NCBI GenBank assembly: GCA_037355855.1
Contig: CM074762.1
Span: 5,704,001-5,768,000, forward strand
Direction of reading: 5' to 3'
Length of the DNA stretch: 64,000 bases
DNA from: Pseudo-nitzschia pungens
Lineage: Eukaryota; Bacillariophyta; Bacillariophyceae; Bacillariales; Bacillariaceae
The notes beneath the pieces are model-generated. The model saw only the letters and a list, made by a program, of their open reading frames with translations, ran no database searches and was not told the DNA's origin. The translations under genes were made by a program, and so were the position numbers. This document shows positions 50,170-60,300 of the stretch, piece after piece; within the stretch, counting starts at the first letter, position 1; each line of letters starts with the position of its first letter.

Positions 50170-53100
50170 ATGGCTTCTGATACCATCCACACCGGACCGC
50201 GCGTAATCAACCGATTCGCAGACGTCTGTGTGGAGGTATTGGACCACAAGGGAAGGGGGAGGATGCTCCGGGGCCTACTCGACTCCGGGTGCTCCAAATC
50301 CATCATACTAAGGCACTTTGTCAACCGAAGTCAACTAACGAACCGAGACCAAAGATCTGTCACCTACAACACATATGGAGGCAAGTTCAGAACCAAGTCT
50401 GCGGCTTCAGTGGGACTAAGGCTGATAGAATTTTCAAACTCCAAGACCATTCAATGGACCTTCCAAGTGGATGAGTATCATCACCATGAGGAAGTACCCT
50501 ATGACATGATTATAGGATCCGATCTAATGGCACAACTGGGACTGGATATAAAATACAGCTCCCGTACGATCGAATGGCAGGGTGACTCTATTCCCATGAA
50601 GGGGATGGGGGAGCTCTCTGACCCGGACAAATGTGAGGCAGTATTCTTTGCCAACACACAAAGTCCAATCCTCCAACAAGAGGAAGAAAGGCAAGCCAAA
50701 ATCTTGGACGCAGACTACTCCAAAGTCGATATAGACGCCATGGTCAATGACCTGGAGATTACGGACGCGTCCAAGGAAGCCCTGAAGAAAACACTGAAGA
50801 AATTCCCAACACTCTTTGGAGGAGGATTGGGTCTGCTCAAAAATATAGAACCGGTGTCCATTGAACTCCAACCAGGGGTCAAACCGGTCCGGCAGAGGTA
50901 CTATTCTGTACCCCATGCCTTTGAACAGGCACTCCGAAAGGAGATCACCAGGCTCTGTGATATTGGAGTCCTGGAAAAACTCCCCCACGATGACGACTCA
51001 CCGTGGGCATCCCCTACCTTCTGTCAACCCAAGAAGACAGGGGACATTCGCGTCCTAACCGACTTTCGAAAGATGAACGCAGCCATCCAACGAAAACCAT
51101 TCCCACTACCACGAATAGGGGAAACGATCCAAAGACTACAAAAGTTCAAGTCAGCTACGGCGCTTGACTTGTCCCAGGGATATTATACCATTCCCATTTG
51201 CAAGGAGAGCCAGAAGATCTGCTCTACCATTTTACCATGGGGAAAATATGCCTACAAACGATTGGCAATGGGAATTGCATGTGCACCCGATATCTTCCAG
51301 TCAGTCATGATGAACCTCCTAGGGGACCTGGACTATGTCCTGGTCTATATTGATGATATTCTCATCATCCAGCGAGAAGGGGAATCCGAACAGGATCACC
51401 TCAGCAAAATAGATACAGTCCTACAAAGACTGGACGATGCTGGCTTCCGAGCCAACCTCAGAAAATCCTTTTTCATGCAAAAAGAAGTGGAATATCTGGG
51501 ATTTCTGTTAACAACAGAAGGCATTCAGCCCCAGCCAAAGAAACTGGAGGCGATGAAGCGACTAGAAGCCCCCAAGAACACCAAGCAACTCAAGATGTTT
51601 CTTGGAATGGTAAACTTTTACAGGGACATGTGGAAGCGCCGCTCCCACATCCTAGCCCCTCTGAACAAACTCGCAGGGAAAAAGGGCAAAATGAACTGGT
51701 ATTGGGGTCCAGCAGAGCAGAAAGCTTTCATGGAGGCGAAGAGGATGCTCGCAGACGAAGCAAAGCTTGCATTCCCAGACTTTACGAAACCATTTCATCT
51801 CTACTCAGACGCCAGCGACAGGCAACTGGGAGCAACTGTATGCCAAGATGGCAAGCCCCTTGGTTTCTACACCCGGAAGCTGAACTCGGCGCAGCTCAAC
51901 TACACTGTTGGAGAAAAAGAACTCCTGGGCATAGTAGAAGGGCTAAAGGCGTTCGAAGGAATCCTACGAGGACAAGATGTGATTATTCACACAGACCACC
52001 TTAACCTGCTCTATCAGCAGATGCCCACCCAAAGGATGGTCCGGTGGAGACTCCTCATGGAGGAGTTCCACCCGGTAGTCAAGCATGTGGCTGGCAAAGA
52101 CAACGATGCAGCAGATGCACTATCACGACTGGATATTACGGATGACCCAGCAGATACGGTGGAATGGCTACCACCAAATAAGCCCCTCACCTACACGGAT
52201 GAGGAAGAGCACCTCCGGCAACTCCTATTCCCGCTTGGAGAAGCGCCGGAAGAATTCCAGGGCAATAGTGCATTCCCACTTGCCCCGGACATGATTCAGT
52301 TCTACCAGCAAAAGGACACAGGAATCATGAGTGCTCTGGAAAAAGACAATCGACTAACCACCAAAATGGTGGAAGGTTACAGCCTAATCCACAAAGAAGG
52401 AAAGATTCTGATTCCCGACAAACTCAAGGACAGAGTCATGGAATGGTACCACAGCATGTTGGTCCATCCCGGAGAAAAGAGAATGGAACAGAGCATACGC
52501 TCAGTGTTCACCTGGAAAGGCCTACGGAAGGACGTTCAGGACCTCTGCAAACACTGCCACACGTGTCAGATGTTTAAGAAGAGTGGCCGGAAGAAGTATG
52601 GACTACTACCGGAAAAAGCAGCTGAGGTCACCAAATGGCAGAGGGTCAATGTGGACCTCTGGGGACCTGCAACTGTCCACAACAAAAATGGTAAAGACTA
52701 CCAAATCCATGTCCTCACCATGGTGGACCCAGTGACCGGATGGTTTGAACTGGCTCACCTGAAGGACTCCCCAAATGCAGCAGAAACTCAACGATTGTTG
52801 GACAGTACCTGGCTGGCAAGATATCCGCGCCCAAAGGAAATTGGCTTTGATGGCGGGAGTGAGTTCAAAGCAGAGTTCCAAGAGCTCTGCGAGAACATGG
52901 GGATGAAAAGAAAGCCCAGTGGGGCTTGGAACCCACAATCCAACTCGGTGTTGGAAAGGATCCATCAGGTATTAAAGGACTGTCTGTTGTCCTTCAACCT
53001 AGAAAACAGGGACCTCCACGAGGAGGACCCTTTTGAGGAATTCACCACCAAGGCAGCATATGCTATCAGAAGCGCCATCCATACCACCCTGGGGTACTCC

Positions 53101-53442
53101 CCAGCGCAACTAGTGTTTGGTCGAGACATGTTCATGCCGGTGAACTTCCCAGTGGATTGGGAAACAATCCAAGCAAGGAAGCAGAAAAGCATCCACAAGA
53201 GCAACATCAGGGAAAACCAGAAGAGGATCCCCCATGTCTATAAAGAAGGAGACTATGTCACCCTGGAAAGGAAGGGCATTATTCCGAAACTATCCTTCCC
53301 ATGGCAAGGACCTTACAAGGTGCTCAAGGCCCATGATAATGGAACTGTAACTATTGAAACTGCTCCTTTTGTAACTGACCGGGTTAACATCAGGAGAGTC
53401 CATCCCTATTATTGCAGGGATAGCCCTGAACCAGAGAAGTAA
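50170..53442 (+). CDS. Gypsy Pol (1090 aa): protease, reverse transcriptase, RNase H, integrase
   Basis: Begins with ATG immediately after the gag TGA, in the same frame. Protease LLDSGCSK (Asp38). Reverse transcriptase: VLTDFRKMNAAIQRKPFPLP, TALDLSQGYYTIPI, VLVYIDDILII (~393). RNase H: FHLYSDASDRQLGATV, YTVGEKELLGIVEGLKAFE, ADALSRL. Integrase: HHCC zinc motif (VHPGEKRM...CKHCHTCQMF, ~760-800), catalytic VDLWGP (~827), FDGGSEFK (~893) and SVLERIHQ (~926). The C-terminal EGDYVTLERKGIIPKL...WQGPYKVL is an integrase C-terminal (GPY/F) module without an obvious chromodomain. No frame breaks, so this copy is probably competent if Pol can be expressed past the stop. Confidence 0.94.
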   Translation: MASDTIHTGPRVINRFADVCVEVLDHKGRGRMLRGLLDSGCSKSIILRHFVNRSQLTNRDQRSVTYNTYGGKFRTKSAASVGLRLIEFSNSKTIQWTFQVDEYHHHEEVPYDMIIGSDLMAQLGLDIKYSSRTIEWQGDSIPMKGMGELSDPDKCEAVFFANTQSPILQQEEERQAKILDADYSKVDIDAMVNDLEITDASKEALKKTLKKFPTLFGGGLGLLKNIEPVSIELQPGVKPVRQRYYSVPHAFEQALRKEITRLCDIGVLEKLPHDDDSPWASPTFCQPKKTGDIRVLTDFRKMNAAIQRKPFPLPRIGETIQRLQKFKSATALDLSQGYYTIPICKESQKICSTILPWGKYAYKRLAMGIACAPDIFQSVMMNLLGDLDYVLVYIDDILIIQREGESEQDHLSKIDTVLQRLDDAGFRANLRKSFFMQKEVEYLGFLLTTEGIQPQPKKLEAMKRLEAPKNTKQLKMFLGMVNFYRDMWKRRSHILAPLNKLAGKKGKMNWYWGPAEQKAFMEAKRMLADEAKLAFPDFTKPFHLYSDASDRQLGATVCQDGKPLGFYTRKLNSAQLNYTVGEKELLGIVEGLKAFEGILRGQDVIIHTDHLNLLYQQMPTQRMVRWRLLMEEFHPVVKHVAGKDNDAADALSRLDITDDPADTVEWLPPNKPLTYTDEEEHLRQLLFPLGEAPEEFQGNSAFPLAPDMIQFYQQKDTGIMSALEKDNRLTTKMVEGYSLIHKEGKILIPDKLKDRVMEWYHSMLVHPGEKRMEQSIRSVFTWKGLRKDVQDLCKHCHTCQMFKKSGRKKYGLLPEKAAEVTKWQRVNVDLWGPATVHNKNGKDYQIHVLTMVDPVTGWFELAHLKDSPNAAETQRLLDSTWLARYPRPKEIGFDGGSEFKAEFQELCENMGMKRKPSGAWNPQSNSVLERIHQVLKDCLLSFNLENRDLHEEDPFEEFTTKAAYAIRSAIHTTLGYSPAQLVFGRDMFMPVNFPVDWETIQARKQKSIHKSNIRENQKRIPHVYKEGDYVTLERKGIIPKLSFPWQGPYKVLKAHDNGTVTIETAPFVTDRVNIRRVHPYYCRDSPEPEK

Positions 53443-53466
53443 TTGTTACAGTACCATGGAGGAGCA

Positions 53467-53651
53467 TGCCGTGCACCGGAATACAGTCACGAGTCTACTC
53501 GGGACTGGATTAAGGTTGAGGATAAATTAGCGAGGCGTTGGAATCGCCGATTCCAAATGCCTATCGAAAGCAATAGCAATAGACTAATCGATAGAGCTCA
53601 CAATTTGCATATCACTACTATTCTAATCACTAGTAGACCCGGGGTATGGCA
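53467..53651 (+). repeat. Gypsy 3' LTR (185 bp)
   Basis: Copy of 48297-48481. It starts 24 bp after the Pol stop codon (53440-53442). Confidence 0.92.
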
Positions 53652-53656
53652 GTTAG

Positions 53657-54244
53657 GGTTGCTAATGCTACGAGATACTGAAAGATGCTAACCTACCATG
53701 ATACCATTGCTAAGGTACGATGCTACCGCCGGGGTCGGGTCATTGGTGTATAATATATACCATGACGGGATACCCGGCCCAAACAGTTACCAAACGTGCT
53801 AGCACACGATTCGATCTAATTAATCGGAGATACCTACGATACTCCGATACGGTATGCTACTCGTAGGATACAGTACCAGAGCTACAGGAGCGCTGTTATT
53901 ATACGAGTTAGCGAGTTAGCGAATCGATGTCACGATACGATACAGAGCTGAGCGCTTTGGCTCAGCTCCCCTTTTATTCACTCTTTCTTTTATACTCTAA
54001 AATAAACACGCCTATCATGCCCTCCTATCGATCGATTCCGATGTACCTCTAGGGAAGTGCCTTGTATTGCTTGAGCGTATGCAATAGACCTTGCTTGAAC
54101 AGTCCACTGTAGACTCACGATTTGCCAGGACTTTATGTATTATTATTGTTAAGGCTATCGCCTATTTTTCCAGTACGCAGTACGAGATAATTCATATCTA
54201 CGATTAAGTTCCCCGAAGGCCGCTGACGAGCGGATATCAACTCA
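53657..54244 (+). repeat. Right part of the Copia-2 5' LTR
   Basis: From the Gypsy target duplication to CAACTCA. Matches 62826-63415 almost base for base. Confidence 0.88.
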
Positions 54245-55287
54245 GTTTATCAGACCCACCGCTCGACCCACTACGAACCGGGACGCCGGCTAGAGCGTGT
54301 GAAGAAACCCAGCTGGCTGATCACCACTGGCATCCATGCCTACACTTGGATGTAAAACCTCAGCTGAAAACTGGACCAGCAGCTGACATCGCGAGATCCC
54401 TGATGTTAATGGGGAGCCCTTCCCTAGACCCGCGAAACGACCGGAGCCCACACATCCACCTCTGGGGCCTGTTTATACAGTAGATGAGTATCATGGTGGC
54501 TCCATGGAGGCTCAGTCCGGTGGGGAAGGAGCAAGACGGACGTGGAGAAAGCAACGTCCATGATTCCCTGTTATTTCTTTACAGGATTCAAGGGGACGTT
54601 TGCTGGGGATGGGACAACACTGGAAGAAGAATTTTCATGGAGACAGACCACCACGGACTTTCCAGTGAGAACAGTTATATCCAACAGAACAATGGACATG
54701 ACGTCAGTCCCATCCAAAACAACGAGGCGCAGACAACCTCGAACCTGCTATACCATCGATTTTGATTTTAGCCAAGGGAATTTGGAATCAGACAAGCCAA
54801 GAACCCTGAGATCTGTCATATCTCAGAATCAAATCGATTGGTCCAGAGCAGAGCAGAAAGACCGAATAGAATTCTTCTCTTTTTGGTCGTAACCAACCAT
54901 CGAATCGGAACCATCGATGTGGATACCTTTTTAGCCAACCATCGAATCGAAACCATCGATGTGGATACCTTTTTAGACGTCGGCACGAAACAGTTGACAT
55001 GGAAACGCTGACGTGATACCTTTTCTTCTTTCGAAACTATCGAAACGGCATTGGTATTGCCGACACGTGACATCCGATCGACACCGACCATCGATTCGGA
55101 TGTTCCTTTCGGAATTGTCGACACGGGACAATCGATACTGTCGACACGGAAACGTCGACACGATACCTTTTCTTTTGGCCGTCATCGATACAGACCTTCG
55201 ATCGACAACTTGGATGGAAACAGTCCCCACCACAAAAGAATTTGGTTTAGAAACTGAAGCAAATTAGGTAATCAAAGCAAGACAACC
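54245..55287 (+). other. Copia-2 5' leader
   Basis: Untranslated ~1 kb between the LTR and gag. It has three ~38-bp units containing AACCATCGAATCG.AACCAT and GTGGATACCTTTTTAG (54890-54975), and several GACACG/CGATACC words further on. The start GTTTATCAGACCCACC could be the primer-binding site, but I cannot match a tRNA with confidence. Confidence 0.5.
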
Positions 55288-57309
55288 ATGGCCAAGCAAA
55301 CCAGAAGACAAATCGCTGCAGCCGCCGCCGGAGCCGGTGCTGCTGGAGATGCCCCTGGAGATGGTGGAGCCGGAGGTGGCGCTGTCCCTGGGGACGGTGG
55401 AGGCGCTGTTCCTGGAGGCAACGGAGTCGCCGCTGGAGCCGGTGTTCCCCCTGTCGGAGCGCCTGGAGCCGGCGTTCCCCCTGTTGGAGCGCTGCCCCCT
55501 GTCGGAGCGCCTGGAGTCCCTCCTGCTGCTCCTGCTGGAGCCTCCAGAGTCCAACAAGAACCAAACCTTGACATCCAACCCCGATCTGAGATGATCCTAC
55601 TTGCTGCTGTTCAAGAACTCAGAGCAATGCGCAATGAGAATGCGGCCCGAGTGGCTGCTGAGCATGCAACCCGTGTGGCTGCTGAGAACGCAGCCCGGAT
55701 GGCTGCTGAAGCTGCTGCTGCTGCTGCTGCCGCCGCCGCCGCTCGTGCTCCAGCTCCAGCTCCTGCAGCTGCCCCTGCCCCTGCTCCTGCTCCTGCTCCT
55801 GTCGCCGCCCCTACAGGAGCTAGTCCTGAAGTCCTCCAAGCCCATGCCACAGCTCAAGCTAATGGTGGAATCTCTGGATACAAGAATGGAGCAAAGCTCA
55901 GCTCAAGGGAGTCAGACCTCCACGAGATCCTCTCTGGTTTCAGCAATAGTGATACGGCGGACGAACTATTCCGGAATGGCCTCAACAGCATCGAGGCGAT
56001 CCAACAGCTCTCTGCCAAGGAACTCCCCAAGTACCTCCGTGACTTCAATGGGGGTCGTCATCCGATGTGCCCCTACCATGAACGAGTATTCATCGGACTA
56101 TCCTTCAGACAATCCTTTCAGCTTCTTTCGGAGTGGATCCGCTACCAACCTCTCATTGGTATCAAGCCTACAGCCCATACTTGGCTTAGTGATCCCCTCG
56201 CAGCCGGCCGAACTCGCCAACGCCTACATGAAATGCAGACCGCCGACAAGGAGGCCGTCTCAGCGTCCATTACTCCGCCGAAGCTCGTCAACCTTGACAA
56301 CTTCCGTCAGTGGGAAGAAAGCTTTTGCCAGTTCCTCCGCTTTCAGTATAATGAACAAGGGTTCCCCCTATCATACGTCATCCGTCCGAAGGAGCAAGAG
56401 ACGGTGACTGCAGCAGAGAGATCCGCCACTGTTGGGAAGGACGGGATTTTTTCCAACTGGATGGATTATAATGTTCGATGCGCCACGCTTGAAGGCCCGC
56501 AATTTGTCACTGACAACCACGACGTTTGGGTGTTGCTCTGCAACGCAGTTCGTGATGGCCCTGCCTGGGCCTACACTCGAAGGTACAAAGACGCGAAGAA
56601 TCCGACTGGGGACGCCCGAGCGGCTTTCCTACATCTCTACGAGAATGCCTTCTCCGCAACCAACGTCGCGGCTATTCTTGACAAGGTCCGTACCGGCATG
56701 TACACCTCCCGCTACACAGGAGACTCTCGAACATACGACTTTGAGAAGCACTGCAGAACTTGGTTGAATTTCCAGACTACGCTCTCCAACCACAACAAGT
56801 TGCACGACGAAGAAGACTTCACCATGCGTTTCATCCACAGTATCCAAGACGATCGGTTTGAGAACCCCAAGATCCAGATCTTTGAAACCGATAAGTACAC
56901 CAAGGACTTCAACGAGTACGTCTCGTACTTCAAGAGGTGCCTTGGCATACGAAAAATGGGTGCGGTTTCAACCAAGCGCGCGCGAAGTATCTCCTCTGTA
57001 CACCAAGGTGGTGGTGGCAACCAAGGAAGCAACAAGGGCGGATCGTACGGTGGCAAGATTGAGGACAAGCCTTATCCCTATGAAATCTACAAGACCTTCT
57101 CCAAGGAACAACGAAAGCAGTTGTATGACCTCCGCCAGCAGAAGAAAGCTCGAACTATTCAGTCTACTAGTTCTACCACGTCTGCTGCCTCCGCGAACGC
57201 GAATGCGAACGCGAATGCGACCCAAGGCGCAGGGAACAGTTTTGGGCCCAAGGGGCGCAGAAAGGGCAAGAAGAAGGGCAACGACTCAGGACAGACCCCC
57301 AAGAACTGA
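55288..57309 (+). CDS. Copia-2 Gag (673 aa)
   Basis: ATG 55288. A Gly/Ala/Pro-rich disordered N-terminus (GAGVPPVGAPG repeats, ~1-90) precedes an Ala-rich helix (NAARVAAEHATRVAAEN, ~115-150) and a Pro/Ala tract. The capsid-like core follows: DLHEILSGFSNSDTADELF, HERVFIGLSFRQSFQLLSEW, NLDNFRQWEESFCQFLRFQY, FEKHCRTWLNFQTTLSNHN, YVSYFKRCLGIRKM. The C-terminus is basic and Gly/Asn-rich. No zinc knuckle. The frame ends AAC TGA at 57307-57309 and then continues open into the protease. Confidence 0.85.
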   Translation: MAKQTRRQIAAAAAGAGAAGDAPGDGGAGGGAVPGDGGGAVPGGNGVAAGAGVPPVGAPGAGVPPVGALPPVGAPGVPPAAPAGASRVQQEPNLDIQPRSEMILLAAVQELRAMRNENAARVAAEHATRVAAENAARMAAEAAAAAAAAAAARAPAPAPAAAPAPAPAPAPVAAPTGASPEVLQAHATAQANGGISGYKNGAKLSSRESDLHEILSGFSNSDTADELFRNGLNSIEAIQQLSAKELPKYLRDFNGGRHPMCPYHERVFIGLSFRQSFQLLSEWIRYQPLIGIKPTAHTWLSDPLAAGRTRQRLHEMQTADKEAVSASITPPKLVNLDNFRQWEESFCQFLRFQYNEQGFPLSYVIRPKEQETVTAAERSATVGKDGIFSNWMDYNVRCATLEGPQFVTDNHDVWVLLCNAVRDGPAWAYTRRYKDAKNPTGDARAAFLHLYENAFSATNVAAILDKVRTGMYTSRYTGDSRTYDFEKHCRTWLNFQTTLSNHNKLHDEEDFTMRFIHSIQDDRFENPKIQIFETDKYTKDFNEYVSYFKRCLGIRKMGAVSTKRARSISSVHQGGGGNQGSNKGGSYGGKIEDKPYPYEIYKTFSKEQRKQLYDLRQQKKARTIQSTSSTTSAASANANANANATQGAGNSFGPKGRRKGKKKGNDSGQTPKN

Positions 57310-60300
57310 AACGACGGCCGGTGCCCGAAATTAAGTAAGGTTGGCCGGCTGTTGTACCAGATGGATCTCCCGCGCGCGCGCCCCCCACCCAGTCCTGAGG
57401 GGCAATGCGAGCTGGACAGCCACGCTGATACGACTGCCGCCGGTTCCAATATGATCTTGCTTGAAGACCAAGTCGTCAGCCACGTCGATGTTCATCCTTT
57501 TTCGCCTGAGCTCGAGCCTATCAAGAACATTCCTATTGGGACCTGTGTTACGGCCTACACAGATACCGACGGGAAAGTTTGGTTGATTTATTTCCACGAA
57601 GCCCTGTATTTTGGCGACAAGTTGTCCCACAGCTTGATTTGTCCGAATCAGATACGGGACTGCCATCCCAATCGTGTCAGTGAAGCGCCCCGTCAGTATG
57701 ATGAACAGTCCAGTCACTCCATCCATATTGACAATACCGATCCTGAAGATCCCCATGCGGGCCACACCCTCGACATCAAGCTCCTGCTTGATGGGGTCGT
57801 GTCCTATTTCCCTTCCCGCAAGCCAACCAAGCATGAAATGGCTACATGCGATCATGTCGTTGCTACCCGAGACTTCCCTTGGGATCCGAAGAGCAAGAAG
57901 TTCGAGCAAGCCGAAGAAGCCATCGACGGATCTCATCCGTTGAATCCTACGCTGTCTGTCCTTCGCGCGGGGACGCCCCATGCGCCCGCGCCGACCACGA
58001 AGCAGTCCAAGAGGTCCAAGACGAACAAGCGCAAGTTGGAGCCCGTCGAAACACGGTCCAACTTCAGTCCCCATTTGTACGACGATCCTCTTCGGAGCGA
58101 CGAGCTGATCCTGCCACAGCATGATTGCTATGAGAAGTACAAGCTGCGGAGCCTTCAGCAACTCTGTACCCGCCGTGATCTGACCCCATGTGCGATTGCA
58201 TCCGACTTGCGTCTGGATGCGCGGCTATCTTCTCTTTTTCATTCGGGCGCTTCCCTGAAGACTTGCGGGGACGATGTAGACGTGGATTCTGTACCAAGTC
58301 TTACAGTCAACGCCCTCCATACCCCGTTGTACGAGCGCGCCTACACCGATGGACGCGAGCGCTTCGAATTGGATCCCCGTTACAGGGATTCCCCCGTCTG
58401 CCTGTCTGCCGTTTACAAGCATCTTCGATGGGACGATGAGGTCGAACCAGTCGACCCAGAGCTCGACACTACCGCCAGGCGAGCCAAGTGGGGTCCGACG
58501 ATTGACACCGAACGATACTGCAAGATCGACTCCGACCGTCTGTCCAAGATCTGGGATGTATCTCCAAGAAAGGCTGCGGATACTCTTCGAGTCACGACGC
58601 AGAAAGGGTTCTGCAACCCTATGCATCCCCTTGTCCGCCGATTGCCAACGCAGAGCTTCAGAAACAAGCGCATCGCGGCTGGCAAATGGTACACCGACAC
58701 CTGGATGGCAAAGGTCCCGAGCATCATGCGACAAGATTCAGCCGCCCAAGTTTTCAGTAATGGTAAGGCTACGACGAGTTCATACCTATACAGGGCAAGA
58801 AGCAAGCGTATGAAGGCCTGTCGGTATCCCCGAGCATTTGATATCTGATGGCGCTCGAGAGCAAGGAGCCCCTGGTACCTACAAGACTCCATGGAATAAG
58901 GTTGTCAGCAAAAACCATATCCATCAGACCTTTATCCAGCCAAGATGTCCCTTCCAGAACCGCGCGGAGCTCAGCATCGGCCATATCAGCAGAAGCATCC
59001 GCAAGAAGACGGCTCGGAAGCGATCCCCCAAGCGCCTGTGGGCTTTCTGCGGAGAGCTCGTTGCTGCCATCCGACAGCGCACGGCCTCCAGTGATCCTAC
59101 GGTAATGGGTCGAACGCCGTTCGAATTTGTACATGGGTACATGCCTGATATATCTCTGTACCAAGCCCATGAATGGTATGATTTCGTCTATTGGGTTGAT
59201 CTCTCTGATGGGACCGAGAAGCTGGGACGGTGGCTTGGCCCGTGCGGTGACCGATTCGGAGGTGGAGATTGCCACTGGATTCTGAACGAGGCGGCCATGC
59301 CGGTAAGCACTAACACAGTCCGTGCTGTTACTGAAGAAGAATGGCGTTCCCATGACGTCAAGCGGTATATGGACTCATTTGACCAAGCAGTTGAATCCAA
59401 GATCGGGGACAAAGTGGAGGATAACGACGCTAAGTTCCAAGCTACGTACCCTGATCCCCCTGCTGAGTTATTTGAAGGTCACCAAGAAAGGTGGGAGCTC
59501 GCCGAGCCGGAAGCCTCCATTCCAGATATCGACGATCTCATACCTGATGGGGATGACTATGATGAGTATATTGGTAATAATGTCATGATCCAGAAGGGCG
59601 ATGAACGATTATGATGTGTTGTGAAGAATCGTTCTGCTGATCTTAATGGCAATCCGATTGGCAAGAGGAATGATAACCCTATCCTTGATACCAGAATGTA
59701 TGATCTGCAGTTTCCAGATGGTTCCGTCGAGCAGTATACCGCCAATATCGTTGCTGAGAGCATGTACAGCGAAATCGATGACGACGGACGCATGTTTTCT
59801 CTACTGGACGAGATTATCGATCACGAGAAGGACGGATCCGCCGTTAGGAAGCAAGATGCGACGATCACCAACAAGCATGGTCGCAAAGTCCCCAAGCCTA
59901 CAACGAAGGGATGGCGATTGCTTGTCAGTTGGAAAGACGGAACCGAATCCTGGTGTAAGCTGAGCGATCTGAAAGAGTCCTTTCCTGTGCAGACCGCAGA
60001 ATACGCCATATCTGCCAAGATCTCGGATCAGCCAGCATTCCGATGGTGGATTCACCATGTACTACGAAGGAAGAAGCGAATCCTCAAGGCTACCAAGCGA
60101 AACAAGTACTGGGATCGGACCCACAAGTTCGGAGTGGAGTTACCACATTCTATCCCTGAAGCCCTCGCCATCGACCGAAAGACGGGAACGGACTATTGGG
60201 AGAAGGCGATTGCGAAGGAGATGAGAAACAACGAGATGGCGTTCGAGTTTGACCCCAGCTACACCGTCGAAGGTCTCAAGGCCGAAGGATTCAGCAAGAT

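Larger units (their letters stand above)
48297..53651 (+). mobile_element. Intact Ty3/gypsy element (5355 bp) with very short LTRs
   Basis: LTRs of 185 bp (48297-48481, 53467-53651) appear identical and begin TGCCGTGCACCGGAAT, ending CCCGGGGTATGGCA. GTTAG flanks both ends (48292-48296, 53652-53656): a perfect 5-bp duplication, confirmed by the empty site in the other Copia-2 LTR. Gag and Pol ORFs are both open. A purine-rich GGAGGAGCA abuts the 3' LTR. This is the youngest layer of nest B. Confidence 0.95.
47945..54244 (+). repeat. Copia-2 5' LTR, split by Gypsy
   Basis: Two pieces (47945-48296, 53657-54244) join to ~940 bp matching the 3' LTR. The minisatellite has fewer units than in the 3' LTR. 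The Gypsy element entered at GTTAG. Confidence 0.88.
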
